DNA from: an uncultured Neisseriaceae bacterium
Lineage (GTDB): Bacteria > Pseudomonadota > Gammaproteobacteria > Burkholderiales > Neisseriaceae
Reading direction: 5' to 3'
NCBI GenBank assembly: GCA_945267035.1
Contig: CALYOS010000002.1
Span: 1-64,000, forward strand
Length of the DNA: 64,000 nt
Made by a program: the position numbers and the translations under genes. Of the stretch, positions 8,566 to 18,560 are shown one piece after another. The notes under the pieces were generated by a model. The model saw nothing but the letters and a program-made list of their open reading frames with translations, ran no database searches and was not told the origin of the DNA. Positions within the stretch are counted from its first letter, which is position 1. Every line of letters begins with the position of its first letter.

Positions 8566-9540
8566 ATGAATGCACGCGAAAATTATTTGCTTTGGGGCAA
8601 GGAAGTATTTGCTATTGAGGAACAGGCGATACGTCAGGTAGGCGCCAGTCTGGATAAGCATTTTACGGATGCTGTTGCCACGATTTTGGATTGTCGCGGG
8701 CGAGTGATCATTACAGGGATGGGTAAAAGTGGTCATATCGGACGCAAAATTGCAGCTTCGATGGCCTCAACTGGCACACCGGCCTATTTTGTTCATCCTG
8801 CTGAAGCTGGTCATGGTGATTTAGGCATGATAGTGGACGGTGATGTGGTGATTGCATTATCCAATTCCGGCGAAAGTGATGAAATTCTGGCGATTATGCC
8901 CGCGATTAAGCGCAAAAATGTGCAATTGATTTGCATCACTGGTAATCCTGAATCCACGATGGCAAAACATGCTGATGTTCATCTGTGTGCGCATGTATCG
9001 CAAGAAGCTTGCCCGCTGGGACTGGCGCCAACATCGAGCACAACTGCGGTGATGGTGCTGGGAGATGCTCTAACTGTGGCTTTATTGCGTGCGCGTCAGT
9101 TTACTCCTGAGGATTTTGCGCTGAGTCATCCCGCTGGAAGTTTGGGCAAACGTTTATTATTGACGGTTGCTGATGTGATGCATAGCGGAGAGAATATGCC
9201 ATTGGTGCAAACTCAGACGCTGCTGAAGCAGGCCATTGTGATCATGAGTGAAAAGGGATTGGGCATGTTGCTGGTGGCTGATGAAGATAACCGCTTATGT
9301 GGATTGTTCACGGATGGTGATTTACGCCGATTATTCCAAAATAATCATCAATTGGATGATGTGGTGATGGCGGACGTGATGCACCCTAACCCGAAAACCA
9401 TCACGGCAGAAAAAATGGCTACAGAAGCGTTAAAGTTGATGCAAGCCAATAAAGTCAATGGTTTGGCGGTAATTGATCAGCACCAGCATCCGATTGGTGC
9501 AATCAATATGCATGATTTATTGCAAGCACGTATTGTTTAA
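8566..9540 (+). CDS. kdsD: D-arabinose-5-phosphate isomerase
   Basis: The 324-residue enzyme converts ribulose 5-phosphate to arabinose 5-phosphate, the first step toward KDO of lipopolysaccharide. It has an N-terminal SIS sugar-isomerase domain (GRVIITGMGKSGHIGRKIAA; later ALSNSGESDEIL) and two CBS domains from about residue 200 on (VMHSGENMPLV and DVMHPNPKTI). I took the ATG at 8566; the longer frame begins with a TTG at 8527 and adds 13 residues not seen in the family. It opens the kdsD-kdsC-lptCAB-rpoN-hpf cluster. Confidence 0.92.
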   Translation: MNARENYLLWGKEVFAIEEQAIRQVGASLDKHFTDAVATILDCRGRVIITGMGKSGHIGRKIAASMASTGTPAYFVHPAEAGHGDLGMIVDGDVVIALSNSGESDEILAIMPAIKRKNVQLICITGNPESTMAKHADVHLCAHVSQEACPLGLAPTSSTTAVMVLGDALTVALLRARQFTPEDFALSHPAGSLGKRLLLTVADVMHSGENMPLVQTQTLLKQAIVIMSEKGLGMLLVADEDNRLCGLFTDGDLRRLFQNNHQLDDVVMADVMHPNPKTITAEKMATEALKLMQANKVNGLAVIDQHQHPIGAINMHDLLQARIV

Positions 9541-9567
9541 ACCTAATCTACCCCAATTTAAGGATTA

Positions 9568-10110
9568 ATGATGACTTTAATTGCCTCTTCTACTGTTTTG
9601 AAAGCTGCACAACAAGTCAAATTGTTTATTATGGATGTAGACGGCGTGCTCACAGACGGTCGGATTTTCATCCGCGATAATGGTGAAGAAATTAAGTCAT
9701 TCCACACTCTGGACGGACATGGGCTGAAGATGTTGCATAAACATGGGATACAAACTGCGATTATCACTGGGCGTGATGCGCCATCGGTGGGTATCCGCGT
9801 TCAGCAATTAGGTATTCACCACTATTTTAAGGGGATTGCCGATAAACGCAGCTGTTACCAGCAATTGTTGGCAAAACTGGGTTTAGAAGAGCAACACTGT
9901 GCTTATATTGGTGATGACGTGGTGGATTTACCCGTCATGAAGCATTGTGCGCTGGCGGTGGCGGTGGCTAACGCTCATCCACTGGTGCTAAAGAATGCTG
10001 ACTATATTACTCAGGCGTCAGGGGGCAATGGTGCTGTACGCGAGGTATGCGATATGTTGCTCGATGCACAGGGCTATTTGGAAGCTGATCTGGCGGAGTA
10101 TTTGGTATGA
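9568..10110 (+). CDS. kdsC: 3-deoxy-D-manno-octulosonate 8-phosphate phosphatase
   Basis: This 180-residue HAD-family phosphatase releases phosphate from KDO-8-P. The nucleophile motif is FIMDVDGVLTDGRIF near residue 21, and the metal-binding motif GDDVVDLPVM is near residue 117. An AAGGA site precedes the ATG by 3-4 bases. The stop overlaps the lptC start (ATGA), so the two are translationally coupled. Confidence 0.95.
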   Translation: MMTLIASSTVLKAAQQVKLFIMDVDGVLTDGRIFIRDNGEEIKSFHTLDGHGLKMLHKHGIQTAIITGRDAPSVGIRVQQLGIHHYFKGIADKRSCYQQLLAKLGLEEQHCAYIGDDVVDLPVMKHCALAVAVANAHPLVLKNADYITQASGGNGAVREVCDMLLDAQGYLEADLAEYLV

Positions 10111-10691
10111 GTGTGATTCATGCCCGCAGTAATTGGCTGTTTCCTCTGGTACTGGCCATTGGACTGGGTGGGATCAGTTTTTGGCTGGATCGTATCACTG
10201 AGGTGAAAACGGTAGAAATCCCATTGAACCCGAAGGAACCAAAGTATCAAATAGATGTTATTTCAGGTGAGCGCTTCAACCAAGATGGACAGCTAAGTGA
10301 AACCATTAAGGCACAAGCAGCACGCCAATATCCGCAACAATCGATTATTTTCATTGATAAACTTGATATGCATCTTTATAAAAATGGTCAGGATCTTTAT
10401 CACATCACTGCAAATAAGGCGCAATATTTTACGGATAGTCGTAAAATTGATTTGATCGATGATGTATCCTGGCATAAAAATGCGGTTGGTCAGGAACCAG
10501 AAGGTCAGTTGAATACCAGTATTTTACATATTGATACGCAAACTCAATCGGCCGTAACGGATGCACCAGTAAAATATCAGTATGGCTTATCACAAGGTAC
10601 TTCAGTAGGTTTTGAATACGATAAACAGCGCGGTTTCTTGAATTTACCCGCTCGCGTAAAGGCAATTATTTATGATCCGCAAAAACCATAA
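10107..10691 (+). CDS. lptC: LPS export protein LptC
   Basis: The 194-residue protein has one N-terminal membrane helix (about residues 9-26) and a periplasmic beta-jellyroll region as in LptC, which passes lipopolysaccharide from the LptB2FG transporter to LptA. Sequence identity is low in this family, so the call leans on length, topology and place between kdsC and lptA. It overlaps kdsC by 4 bases and lptA by 20. Confidence 0.85.
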   Translation: MSVIHARSNWLFPLVLAIGLGGISFWLDRITEVKTVEIPLNPKEPKYQIDVISGERFNQDGQLSETIKAQAARQYPQQSIIFIDKLDMHLYKNGQDLYHITANKAQYFTDSRKIDLIDDVSWHKNAVGQEPEGQLNTSILHIDTQTQSAVTDAPVKYQYGLSQGTSVGFEYDKQRGFLNLPARVKAIIYDPQKP

Positions 10692-11172
10692 GAAAATCTT
10701 AGCAACACTTTGTTTGTTGATGAGCAGTCTACAAGTATGGGCATTAGAAAGTGATCGGCATCAACCTATAGAAATTGAAGCTGATCAAGGGTCGCTGGAT
10801 AAACAGAATCAGACTACGGTTTTTACTGGTAATGTTAAAATGCGCCAAGGAACGATGTATATGAATGCCTCTAAGATTACAGCGCATAAGGATAATGCGG
10901 GCAATCAAACGATTATTGCTATTGGAAATCCAGCCACTTTCGGTCAACAGTTGGAAAAAGAAGGCAAAGTATTTGGCAAAGGTAACAATGTACATTATGA
11001 AAGCCAGACCGGAATTGTGACCATAACGGGTAATGCACAGGTTAATCGAGGTGGCGACATGGCTCGTGGCGCGGTCATTGTCTATAACACCAATACTGAG
11101 GTTTATACCGTCAATGCAGCCAAACAAGGCCGAGTACAAGTCATTATTCAACCGCAATCGAAAAAGAAATAA
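10672..11172 (+). CDS. lptA: LPS transport periplasmic protein LptA
   Basis: The 166-residue protein has a signal peptide ending near ALQVWA and a beta-jellyroll body with the OstA-type pattern ([26 protein letters not shown], here split by position around residues 33-58). It bridges the periplasm to carry lipopolysaccharide to the outer membrane. Its start lies inside the 3' end of lptC. A basic tail (QSKKK) closes the protein. Confidence 0.9.
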   Translation: MIRKNHKKILATLCLLMSSLQVWALESDRHQPIEIEADQGSLDKQNQTTVFTGNVKMRQGTMYMNASKITAHKDNAGNQTIIAIGNPATFGQQLEKEGKVFGKGNNVHYESQTGIVTITGNAQVNRGGDMARGAVIVYNTNTEVYTVNAAKQGRVQVIIQPQSKKK

Positions 11173-11180
11173 ACCTGACT

Positions 11181-11930
11181 ATGAATGCAACTTCTACTAC
11201 TGAATCAACCAGCAGCCGACTATGCGTTAGTGGCTTAAAAAAAAGTTTCAAACAACGTCAGGTAGTCAATAATGTTGCCTTAGAGGTCAACAGTGGCGAA
11301 GTGATTGGTTTATTAGGACCAAATGGTGCTGGTAAAACCACCAGTTTTTATATGATTGTTGGTCTGATTGCTGCCGATGGAGGCAGTATTACGCTTGACG
11401 GACAGGAAATTAGTCATCGTCCGATTTATGAGCGCGCCCGACTGGGTTTAGGCTATTTGCCTCAGGAAGCCTCAATTTTCCGCAAGATGACGGTGGCACA
11501 GAATATCAATGCTATTTTAGAAATCAGTTATCCCCGGCAAAAACGAGCAGAACAACTGGAAATGTTGTTGGCTGACCTGCATATTGAACATTTACGTAAT
11601 AATAAAGCGCTTTCTCTTTCTGGCGGTGAGCGTCGCCGGGTAGAAATTGCTCGAGTATTAGCCAGAAATCCACGTTTTATTTTGTTAGATGAGCCTTTCG
11701 CCGGTGTCGATCCGATAGCTCTAATCGATATTCAAAATCTGATTGCATTTTTAAAGCAACGTGGCATCGGAACACTTATCACAGACCACAATGTACGTGA
11801 AACATTAAGAATTTGCGATCGCGCTTACATTATTAATCAAGGCAGTGTACTGGCTGCCGGCGTTCCAGCAGAATTGGTGAATAATGAAGAAGTCCGCGCG
11901 GTTTATTTGGGAGAACATTTTGAATATTAA
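11181..11930 (+). CDS. lptB: LPS export ABC transporter ATP-binding protein LptB
   Basis: The 249-residue ATPase powers lipopolysaccharide extraction from the inner membrane. It shows Walker [10 protein letters not shown] near residue 45, signature [13 protein letters not shown] near residue 147, Walker [14 protein letters not shown] and the switch His in TDHNVRETL. It lies 8 bases after lptA. The order lptC-lptA-lptB-rpoN is the common one in Proteobacteria. Confidence 0.96.
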   Translation: MNATSTTESTSSRLCVSGLKKSFKQRQVVNNVALEVNSGEVIGLLGPNGAGKTTSFYMIVGLIAADGGSITLDGQEISHRPIYERARLGLGYLPQEASIFRKMTVAQNINAILEISYPRQKRAEQLEMLLADLHIEHLRNNKALSLSGGERRRVEIARVLARNPRFILLDEPFAGVDPIALIDIQNLIAFLKQRGIGTLITDHNVRETLRICDRAYIINQGSVLAAGVPAELVNNEEVRAVYLGEHFEY

Positions 11931-11936
11931 TTGCCT

Positions 11937-13310
11937 ATGCAAAAGCCAGTATCGCAACTAAAATTAAAACTCAATCAGCAATTAAGTCAGAAACTTCAAC
12001 AATCTTTGCATGTTTTGCAGCTATCTACACTAGAATTGCAGGAGCTGGTTTCTGGCTGGCTAGCCGATAATCCTTTTTTAGAGGAAATAGACAGTTTTAG
12101 TGATGATGAACCAGTGTTGGCACAATACGTTCAGCCACCGCAAACGGGTCGGAATCATGACAATATCGAGGCATGGGAAACGCTGCCAGATGATCCTGAC
12201 ATGTACGCCCAATTGCATCAGCAAGTGTGCCATTACAATTTAGACGAATCTACAGCAACATTGGTTCATTTTCTGATCGATAATTTAACTGAACAAGGCT
12301 ATCTTAGTTGTAGCCTGATTGATTTGGTTGAAAATACCCCACTTGAGTGGCAACTGGATGAAGCTGAATTAGCTCATGCTTTGAGTATTTTGCAGCAATT
12401 CGAACCTAGTGGCGTTGGTGCTCGTGATTTGAAAGAATCTTTGTTATTGCAATTAGATCACCTCAATCATGATACTGATGAGCAAGTTCTCGCCTGCTCC
12501 CGTCGCTTAATTGATCAACACTTTGGGCAATGGCTAAGTACACATCAACTTAATCAATTGTACCGGCAGTTACCTCAATTTTCTGCGGCAACTATCGATA
12601 ATGCCTGCCAGCTCATCTGTCGTCTTAATCCCTATCCATGTTATGGTATGAACGATGGCAATACCAGTTTGGCGATACAACCGGATATGGAAGTTTACCT
12701 TGACCGCAGTGGTCAATGGCAAATGCGTATTTTAAAAAAAGCTTTTCCTCAGATACGTATCGAAAATACATTTGCACAATGGTTACAGCAACAGGATAAT
12801 GAAATTGACCCGTTGTGTAAAAACAAGTTGCAGGAAGCACATACTTATATTAATAGTCTGGAGATGCGCAAAAATACTTTACAACGGCTTGGTGAATGGA
12901 TTTTACAACAGCAGCAGGATTTTTTTTCCTTCGGTGCGCTGGCTCTTAATCCGTTAACCATTAAAGCCACCGCACAGGCATTGGGTTTAGCTGAAAGCAC
13001 GATTTCTCGTGCAATTAATCAGAAATACTTGACCTGCCCACAAGGTATTTTCCCATTGCGTTATTTTTTCAGTCTCGCGATAGCCAGCAGTGATCAAAAT
13101 TCCAGCGGTAACAGCCAAACTGCAGTGAAGTCATTATTACAAAGTTTAATCAATCAGGAAGATCCGCAACATCCTTACTCTGATGCGCATTTGGTTGAGC
13201 AATTAGCTAAACAAGGCATTAACCTTGCCAGACGTACGGTAGCAAAATATCGTGAGTCCTTGAAAATTGCCCCGGCGCACCAACGTAAATTACTACATGA
13301 AAGTCGTTAG
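11937..13310 (+). CDS. rpoN: RNA polymerase sigma-54 factor
   Basis: The 457-residue protein has the glutamine-rich N-terminal activator-interaction region (LKLNQQLSQKLQQSLHVLQL), the core-binding middle, and the C-terminal RpoN box ARRTVAKYRE that reads the -24 element. All three regions look whole, so the factor should work. The ATG at 11937 is preferred to the TTG at 11931. It follows lptB by six bases. The window also holds a sigma-54-type activator (atoC) and a -24/-12 promoter (41539-41554), giving it a visible target. Confidence 0.95.
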   Translation: MQKPVSQLKLKLNQQLSQKLQQSLHVLQLSTLELQELVSGWLADNPFLEEIDSFSDDEPVLAQYVQPPQTGRNHDNIEAWETLPDDPDMYAQLHQQVCHYNLDESTATLVHFLIDNLTEQGYLSCSLIDLVENTPLEWQLDEAELAHALSILQQFEPSGVGARDLKESLLLQLDHLNHDTDEQVLACSRRLIDQHFGQWLSTHQLNQLYRQLPQFSAATIDNACQLICRLNPYPCYGMNDGNTSLAIQPDMEVYLDRSGQWQMRILKKAFPQIRIENTFAQWLQQQDNEIDPLCKNKLQEAHTYINSLEMRKNTLQRLGEWILQQQQDFFSFGALALNPLTIKATAQALGLAESTISRAINQKYLTCPQGIFPLRYFFSLAIASSDQNSSGNSQTAVKSLLQSLINQEDPQHPYSDAHLVEQLAKQGINLARRTVAKYRESLKIAPAHQRKLLHESR

Positions 13311-13363
13311 ATATAATAAAATTTTTTCTGGTCTGGTAAAGACTATCAACAAGGAGATGTGGT

Positions 13364-13687
13364 ATGAACTTGAAATTTATAGGATTAAATCTTGATGTTA
13401 CAACAGCATTAAAAGACTATACCACCAGTAAACTTGAGCGAATTATTCGCCATACTGATCAGATGATTAATGCATCCGTCACATTCTCTGTGGAAAAAAT
13501 ACACAAAAAAGTAGAGATCAATTTGCATCTGGCAGGTAAGGATATCCATATATTGTGTAGCGATAACGATATGTATGCAGCCATTGATGGATTGATGGCG
13601 AAGTTAGATCGAGCGGTCATCAAACATAAAGAAAAAAAGCAGCATACTCGTGAAGTACCCACTCTGCAGCCTGAAAACATCAGTTGA
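13364..13687 (+). CDS. hpf: Ribosome hibernation promoting factor, short form
   Basis: The 107-residue protein matches HPF/RaiA (MNLKFIGLNLDVTTALKDYT; HLAGKDIHI; DMYAAIDGLMAKLDRAV). It binds the 30S subunit and helps form inactive 100S ribosomes in stationary phase. It lacks the C-terminal domain of the long form. An AAGGAG site lies before the ATG. Its place after rpoN is typical. Confidence 0.93.
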   Translation: MNLKFIGLNLDVTTALKDYTTSKLERIIRHTDQMINASVTFSVEKIHKKVEINLHLAGKDIHILCSDNDMYAAIDGLMAKLDRAVIKHKEKKQHTREVPTLQPENIS

Positions 13688-13889
13688 GGAATGGAGAAAA
13701 TTCATTTAGGTAAATTGTTAAATAGCAAATAATGTTAATTAATCCACCAATATACGCTTTTTCTGCTAAAGAGATTTAACAGTAATATCATTTATTATGG
13801 TTATTACATCTTGTCTGTCACCAGTTTTAGTTGGTACAGCCATTTAGGTGATTAACACGATATATTTATTGCGCTTAGAAAGGTTTATC

Positions 13890-14093
13890 ATGAAAGCGAG
13901 CATTAAAAAAATGGTATTTTTGTTTGCCTTGGCTTCTGCATTATCTGCCTGCGCTGATATGACACCTGCACAACGTCATACCGCGACAGGTGCAGTACTT
14001 GGTGGTGTAACTGGCAATCTGATTGGTGGTGACACTGGTGCTACCTTAGGTGGTGCTGCTTTAGGTGGTGTGATTGGTAGTCAGATCAAATAA
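13890..14093 (+). CDS. Small glycine-zipper lipoprotein
   Basis: Starting at the ATG at 13890 (AGAAAGG site upstream), the 67-residue product has a signal peptide with lipobox LSAC and then a glycine-zipper segment (GAVLGGVTGNLIGGDTGATL and on) like OsmB and related envelope lipoproteins. It probably sits in the outer membrane. The longer frame from 13848 is not needed. A strong terminator follows. Confidence 0.8.
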   Translation: MKASIKKMVFLFALASALSACADMTPAQRHTATGAVLGGVTGNLIGGDTGATLGGAALGGVIGSQIK

Positions 14094-14114
14094 TTTGCAT
14101 TCTACAGCTTCAAT

Positions 14115-14146
14115 AAAAGCCTGCTGATATCAGCAGGCTTTTTTAG
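14115..14146. terminator. Bidirectional terminator
   Basis: A perfect 13-bp stem (14115-14127 with 14130-14142, two-base loop) has A4 on one side and T6 on the other. It serves the lipoprotein gene on the plus strand and the gene ending at 14158 on the minus strand. Confidence 0.9.
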
Positions 14147-14157
14147 AATGAATCGAT

Positions 14158-15723
14158 TTACTCTGTTTCTGGTGGAATGATTTTGCTTATACGTACTCGT
14201 TCCAGTCGTCGCCCGTCTTTAAGTAACACTTCAAAGCGATAACCAGCAAAATCAATGCTATCACCCTCGTTCGGTATGTCTTCCATCTCTTCCATAATCA
14301 ACCCAGCCACGGTGTGATATTCGGCATTTTCCGGTAAAGGTGGTAAATGTAGCTGTTGAGCCAACACAGCATATTCTAAACTGCCATCCACTGTCACGCT
14401 GTTGTCAGCATTGCGCTGGATACTGGGCGCTTCAGTACGTTCATATTCTTCGGGGAAATCGCCGGCTATGGTTTCCAGAAGGTCTTTCATGGTGACCAAA
14501 CCTAAAACCGCACCAAACTCATCTACCACCAATGCTATATCAGCACTGCTGGAGCGAAACAATTCCATCGCATCTAAGACAGTACTGCTGTCCGGCAAAA
14601 CCAAAGGTTGACGCAGAGCCTGTAGAATATTTAATTGCTGTTGATGCAATAGCTGGTTTAATAAATCTTTTTTGTTGATAAAACCAAGTGGTTCGTCAAT
14701 ACCGGCCTTCCCCACTACGATTAAGCGTGAATAAGGTGTGGCTTGTAGTTGTTCATGCTGTTGTTCACGTGACTGAGAAATGTCCAATCTTTCAATATCA
14801 CTGCGTGGAGTCATGACTCCTGGAATCGGTCGTTCAGCCAGCGTTAACACGCTGCGAATCATGGATTTTTCATTTTCTTCAAAATGTTCATCATCATCGC
14901 TTTGTAATCCGCCTTTAGCCAATTCTTTTTCTCGTAAGCCCATCATCCCGAGCACGCTATCGGCTGTTCTGTAGCGCCACGAACGACCAATCATGTCGTT
15001 GCGCCGCGTATTGCGGGTGGAGATTTGATTGAATATTTCTATCAAGATAGAGAAGGCGATGGCGGCATACAAATACCCTTTGGGTATTTCAAAGTGTAAA
15101 CCTTCGGCAATCAAGCTAAAACCGATCATGAGCAAAAAGCCCAGACACAACATGACTACTGTCGGATGACGATTGATAAATTCAGTGAGAGGTCCGCTGG
15201 CCCAGATCATCATCGCCATAGCAATGATGACAGCAATCATCGCTACGGTAATATGTTGAACCATGGCAACGGCTGTAATAACCGAATCAAGGGAAAATAC
15301 GGCATCAAGTACAATAATCTGTAAGACCACGCTCCAGAAACTGGTGTATACCGTTACATTGGTCACAGAGGCCATAGCGGTATGACCTTCGAGTCGTTCG
15401 TGCAACTCAGTAGTGGCTTTATATAGCAGAAACATACCACCGAACAACATGATCAGATCTTTGACCGAAATACCATAGCCACTGATGTGTGCAAAAGGTT
15501 TGGTGAGCGTCACAATCAGTGACATCGTTGCCAACATGATGATGCGTATAATCACAGCCAAACATAACCCAGTTATGCGCGCCTGCGCTCGTTTTTTTGG
15601 GCTAGCTTTATTGGCAAGAATGGCAACAAATACCAGATTATCGACACCAAGGACTATTTCCAGAATAACCAGCGTGGTCAGTCCTATCCAAGTGGTCGGT
15701 TCCCCCAACCAACTAAAATCCAT
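14158..15723 (-). CDS. TerC-family membrane protein fused to CBS and CorC domains (YegH/YoaE-like)
   Basis: The 521-residue protein has a TerC-type membrane half (residues about 1-240, seven or so helices, with the conserved EIVLGVDNLVF and DAVFSLDSVITA acidic motifs), then a CBS pair (about 290-420, starting at PGVMTPRSDI) and a CorC/HlyC domain at the end. This is the layout of E. coli YegH and YoaE. TerC proteins are linked to metal ion, especially manganese, handling; the exact substrate here is unknown. It stands alone between two hairpins. Confidence 0.88.
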   Translation of the reverse strand: MDFSWLGEPTTWIGLTTLVILEIVLGVDNLVFVAILANKASPKKRAQARITGLCLAVIIRIIMLATMSLIVTLTKPFAHISGYGISVKDLIMLFGGMFLLYKATTELHERLEGHTAMASVTNVTVYTSFWSVVLQIIVLDAVFSLDSVITAVAMVQHITVAMIAVIIAMAMMIWASGPLTEFINRHPTVVMLCLGFLLMIGFSLIAEGLHFEIPKGYLYAAIAFSILIEIFNQISTRNTRRNDMIGRSWRYRTADSVLGMMGLREKELAKGGLQSDDDEHFEENEKSMIRSVLTLAERPIPGVMTPRSDIERLDISQSREQQHEQLQATPYSRLIVVGKAGIDEPLGFINKKDLLNQLLHQQQLNILQALRQPLVLPDSSTVLDAMELFRSSSADIALVVDEFGAVLGLVTMKDLLETIAGDFPEEYERTEAPSIQRNADNSVTVDGSLEYAVLAQQLHLPPLPENAEYHTVAGLIMEEMEDIPNEGDSIDFAGYRFEVLLKDGRRLERVRISKIIPPETE

Positions 15724-15751
15724 TTTAATTTCCTATCTACAAAACGAGAAC

Positions 15752-15780
15752 AGGCAGCCTGCTCTATAAACAGGCTGCCT
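15752..15780. repeat. DUS-like inverted repeat
   Basis: AGGCAGCCTG (15752-15761) and CAGGCTGCCT (15771-15780) form a perfect 10-bp inverted repeat with a nine-base loop, just upstream of the TerC gene. Known DNA uptake sequence dialects of Kingella-type Neisseriaceae have the core AGGCAGCCTGAA, so this pair looks like a DUS hairpin. It has no gene ending into it on either side, so a terminator role is unclear. Confidence 0.55.
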
Positions 15781-15996
15781 TAAATTCAGAAAAAAAACAC
15801 GTCTACATATAATTGACTACTCGAGACACCGTCTTCCATCTGAAAAAATCCTCAAAGTTAATTACTTTTATGGTTTAAGTTTAACATTCTGTTCTAAAAA
15901 ATCAAGCACGATTACCCATCTCGCAGTAAATTGGTTATGGCAAAAACTCATGTAAACTGCAAATCATGGTATTCTATTGCTATTAATTAGTCTGAT

Positions 15997-16647
15997 ATGT
16001 CGTTATTCATGAATCTGTTTCATCATGCTCGGTTTTATACCACCGTTAATCACCTGAAAGATCTGCCTGCTACTTCAGCTGAAATCGCTTTTGTTGGTCG
16101 CAGTAACGCCGGCAAGTCCAGCGCAATCAATACTTTAACCAATCATACCCGCTTAGCTTATGTCTCAAAAACACCTGGACGCACTCAGCACATCAATTTT
16201 TTTGAACTGGCAAATGGGCAATTTATGGTGGATTTACCCGGTTATGGTTATGCTCAGGTCCCCGAAGCGGTTCGTCAACATTGGGTTACACTTTTAGGTA
16301 ACTATTTGCAAACCCGTTCGCAACTGATCGGTTTGATTCTGATTATGGATATCCGCCATCCACTTAAAGAGTTGGATAAAAGAATGCTGGATTTTTTTGC
16401 TGTAACGAAACAGCCAGTGCATATTCTATTGTCTAAGGCGGATAAACTGTCCAAAAACGAGCAGATTAAAACGCTGGCTCAGGTCAAAAAATTGCTTCAA
16501 CCTTATGTTGCCCGTCAGCAAGTGACGGTGCAATTGTTTTCAAGCCTGAAAAAACAAGGGATAGATGAAGTGAACCAAATTGTTTCTGAATGGTTTAATC
16601 AGCACGCCATACAGATTAAAGATAACGATGAAACTTCACTGAATTAA
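15997..16647 (+). CDS. engB: Ribosome biogenesis GTP-binding protein EngB (YihA/YsxC)
   Basis: The 216-residue GTPase has G1 [14 protein letters not shown] near residue 33, a [13 protein letters not shown] switch region, G3 DLPGYGYA and G4 LSKADK, as in EngB, which acts in large-subunit assembly. The start is uncertain: ATG at 15997 or 16009, both without a clear ribosome-binding site. Single gene, followed by a hairpin at 16848. Confidence 0.93.
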   Translation: MSLFMNLFHHARFYTTVNHLKDLPATSAEIAFVGRSNAGKSSAINTLTNHTRLAYVSKTPGRTQHINFFELANGQFMVDLPGYGYAQVPEAVRQHWVTLLGNYLQTRSQLIGLILIMDIRHPLKELDKRMLDFFAVTKQPVHILLSKADKLSKNEQIKTLAQVKKLLQPYVARQQVTVQLFSSLKKQGIDEVNQIVSEWFNQHAIQIKDNDETSLN

Positions 16648-16847
16648 TCTATCCGCTCCTCGCCTTGTTTAGTGGTGTTTTCACAACTGGCTTAACTCAT
16701 TAACACATGGGTAGACAAAAAAGATTAGCTGTTAATTCGCTGAAATTGAATAAAATTAGTTAACGGGATATGAATTGTATGAGGGTAATCCTTATTTTAT
16801 AAGGATCATCGATAGGTTTATCGAAATGTTATCAATAGCTAAATGAA

Positions 16848-16888
16848 GAATAGTTTAATTTCAAAATATTTAAACTATTCTTTTTTTT
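16848..16888 (+). terminator. Terminator downstream of engB
   Basis: An 11-bp perfect stem (16848-16858 with 16870-16880) is followed by eight T. It lies 200 bases past engB; the DNA between shows no gene. The region 16648-17060 otherwise holds nothing I can support. Confidence 0.7.
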
Positions 16889-17060
16889 CGCTCAATTTCA
16901 ACTACCTTTTTGGATACCATAAAGATCCTTATCCTCAGTTTGCTAATTTTCGCTATTAAACTAAACAGTTCTTATTCATAATTATTGTTTATTTCACTGC
17001 TCTTCACTGAAGATAAGTTGAAAAACCCAATAAATTAATTGATTTTGTAAAGTAAAATAT

Positions 17061-17098
17061 TTAACCGGATGAATATGACTATCTAATCATCCGGTTAA
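17061..17098 (-). terminator. Hairpin downstream of misS
   Basis: TTAACCGGATGA (17061-17072) pairs perfectly with TCATCCGGTTAA (17087-17098), starting 20 bases past the misS stop on the minus strand. The following T-run is short. Confidence 0.6.
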
Positions 17099-17117
17099 GC
17101 ATAGAACCATTTAAGGA

Positions 17118-18521
17118 TTAAATTTTCTGGCGAATCTTATTTTTACTTGGCGTAAATTTAGGCAACAGAAAATGCATGATCAATCCATTAGGTTGCAAAT
17201 TTTCCGCTAATATTCGACCATGATGCCGATCCATAATATGCTTAGCCAAAGCCAGACCTAAGCCAGTTCCGGGTTTATTGGCACTGCTATCAGCTCGATA
17301 AAAAGCGGTAAATATATGCGGAAGTTGATTCTCAGCCACGCCAGGACCATTATCTGAAACATCTATTTGCCAATAAGACTTGCCGGCATCATACATATGC
17401 ACTCTGATTCGGCTACCATTTGGACTGTAATTGATGGCATTTCGAATGACATTATCAAATGCACGATATAAATAGCTTTCATTGGCTTCAACCAAGGCAT
17501 CTTCTGGAATTTCGCAATCCCAAAATAAGGTTTGCTGATGTTGCATCGCTACGGCCTGATTATCCTCGACTATCTGTTTAATCAATGGCACTAACGCCAA
17601 AGGTTCCAACGTAATGGGCAAATCAGAAGTTTCTAATCGGGATAAAGTCAGCAGCTCACCGACCAACAAATCCATACGTCCCAACTCGCTTTCCAGACGT
17701 TGCAAATGTTGTTCTTGCTTTTGCGGTTGAACATGAATTAAGCCAATAATTGCTTGCATTCGGGCCAAAGGAGAGCGCATTTCATGCGATACATGGTGAA
17801 GTAAATGACGTTCTTTCTCTACCAATTTCTGCAATTTATCCGCCATATTGTCAAACTGGACAGCAAGCGAATAAAGTTCATCACGTCGTTCAGATAATTG
17901 ATGCGAAACTCGTGTTTGTAGGTTACCTTGTGCCAAACGATCCATACCACGCCATAATACTCTGATAGGCTGTGTGATGTTGTTCGCCAATATATAGGCG
18001 GTCAGTAATCCTACTACGATAATAAAACTCAAAATAATGAATTCATGCCAAACTGGCGCTATGGGTAGTCCAGGAATAAAAAACGGGCTTGGCGGTCTGG
18101 GTGTGCGTTCATAATTCCAACCACGAATCATAAACAGATATTCTTCGCCTAAAGTACTGTAAGCGATCCTGACTAATTTTGAATTGGGATTTGACTGGGC
18201 AAATTTGCGCGCTTTCTCAATTTCATCTGGATCAATTGGCCGACCTAATACATCGTTTTTATTATCTAATGCAATGACATATAAGTTTTCACCACCGGGA
18301 TTATTTCCCCATTGCATTAATTGTTCACGTACCCCAGTATCACCATGTCGATTGAAAGCCTGCATGGTACTACTCAACAAGTTTTCTTCAAAATTACGCT
18401 GTTGTTTAAATCTGGTTTCGGCTAAGGTGTTTTGCACTAACCAAAAAGAAGAACTGGCCACAAAGATGGCACAGACAATCACAGCACAAAAAGTGGCAAA
18501 AATACGTGGGAACAGTTTCAT
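17118..18521 (-). CDS. misS: Sensor histidine kinase, MisS/CpxA-like
   Basis: The 467-residue protein has a helix at residues 8-30, a periplasmic sensor of about 130 residues, a second helix near 160-182, a HAMP region, the phospho-acceptor motif HHVSHEMRSPLARM near residue 245 and an ATPase domain (NAINYSPNGS, DNGPGV, GTGLGLALAKH). It is closest in style to E. coli CpxA and meningococcal MisS, which respond to envelope stress. It follows the regulator gene by 39 bases, in which lies a hairpin that may lower its expression. The symbol is inferred from the pair. Confidence 0.8.
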   Translation of the reverse strand: MKLFPRIFATFCAVIVCAIFVASSSFWLVQNTLAETRFKQQRNFEENLLSSTMQAFNRHGDTGVREQLMQWGNNPGGENLYVIALDNKNDVLGRPIDPDEIEKARKFAQSNPNSKLVRIAYSTLGEEYLFMIRGWNYERTPRPPSPFFIPGLPIAPVWHEFIILSFIIVVGLLTAYILANNITQPIRVLWRGMDRLAQGNLQTRVSHQLSERRDELYSLAVQFDNMADKLQKLVEKERHLLHHVSHEMRSPLARMQAIIGLIHVQPQKQEQHLQRLESELGRMDLLVGELLTLSRLETSDLPITLEPLALVPLIKQIVEDNQAVAMQHQQTLFWDCEIPEDALVEANESYLYRAFDNVIRNAINYSPNGSRIRVHMYDAGKSYWQIDVSDNGPGVAENQLPHIFTAFYRADSSANKPGTGLGLALAKHIMDRHHGRILAENLQPNGLIMHFLLPKFTPSKNKIRQKI

Positions 18522-18528
18522 AATTAAA

Positions 18529-18552
18529 ACAGGCTGTTAAAAAACAGCCTGT
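18529..18552 (-). terminator. Intra-operon hairpin between misR and misS
   Basis: ACAGGCTGTT and AACAGCCTGT make a perfect 10-bp stem with a four-base loop; on the minus strand it is followed by TTTAATT. It lies between the misR stop and the misS start and looks like a partial terminator. The arm CAGGCTG is also the core of the DUS-like repeats elsewhere in the window. Confidence 0.55.
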
Positions 18553-18560
18553 GTATCCGT

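Noticed and set aside
10744..11157. 137-codon minus-strand ORF over lptA
   Set aside because: It is antisense to a well-supported gene and has no recognisable motif.
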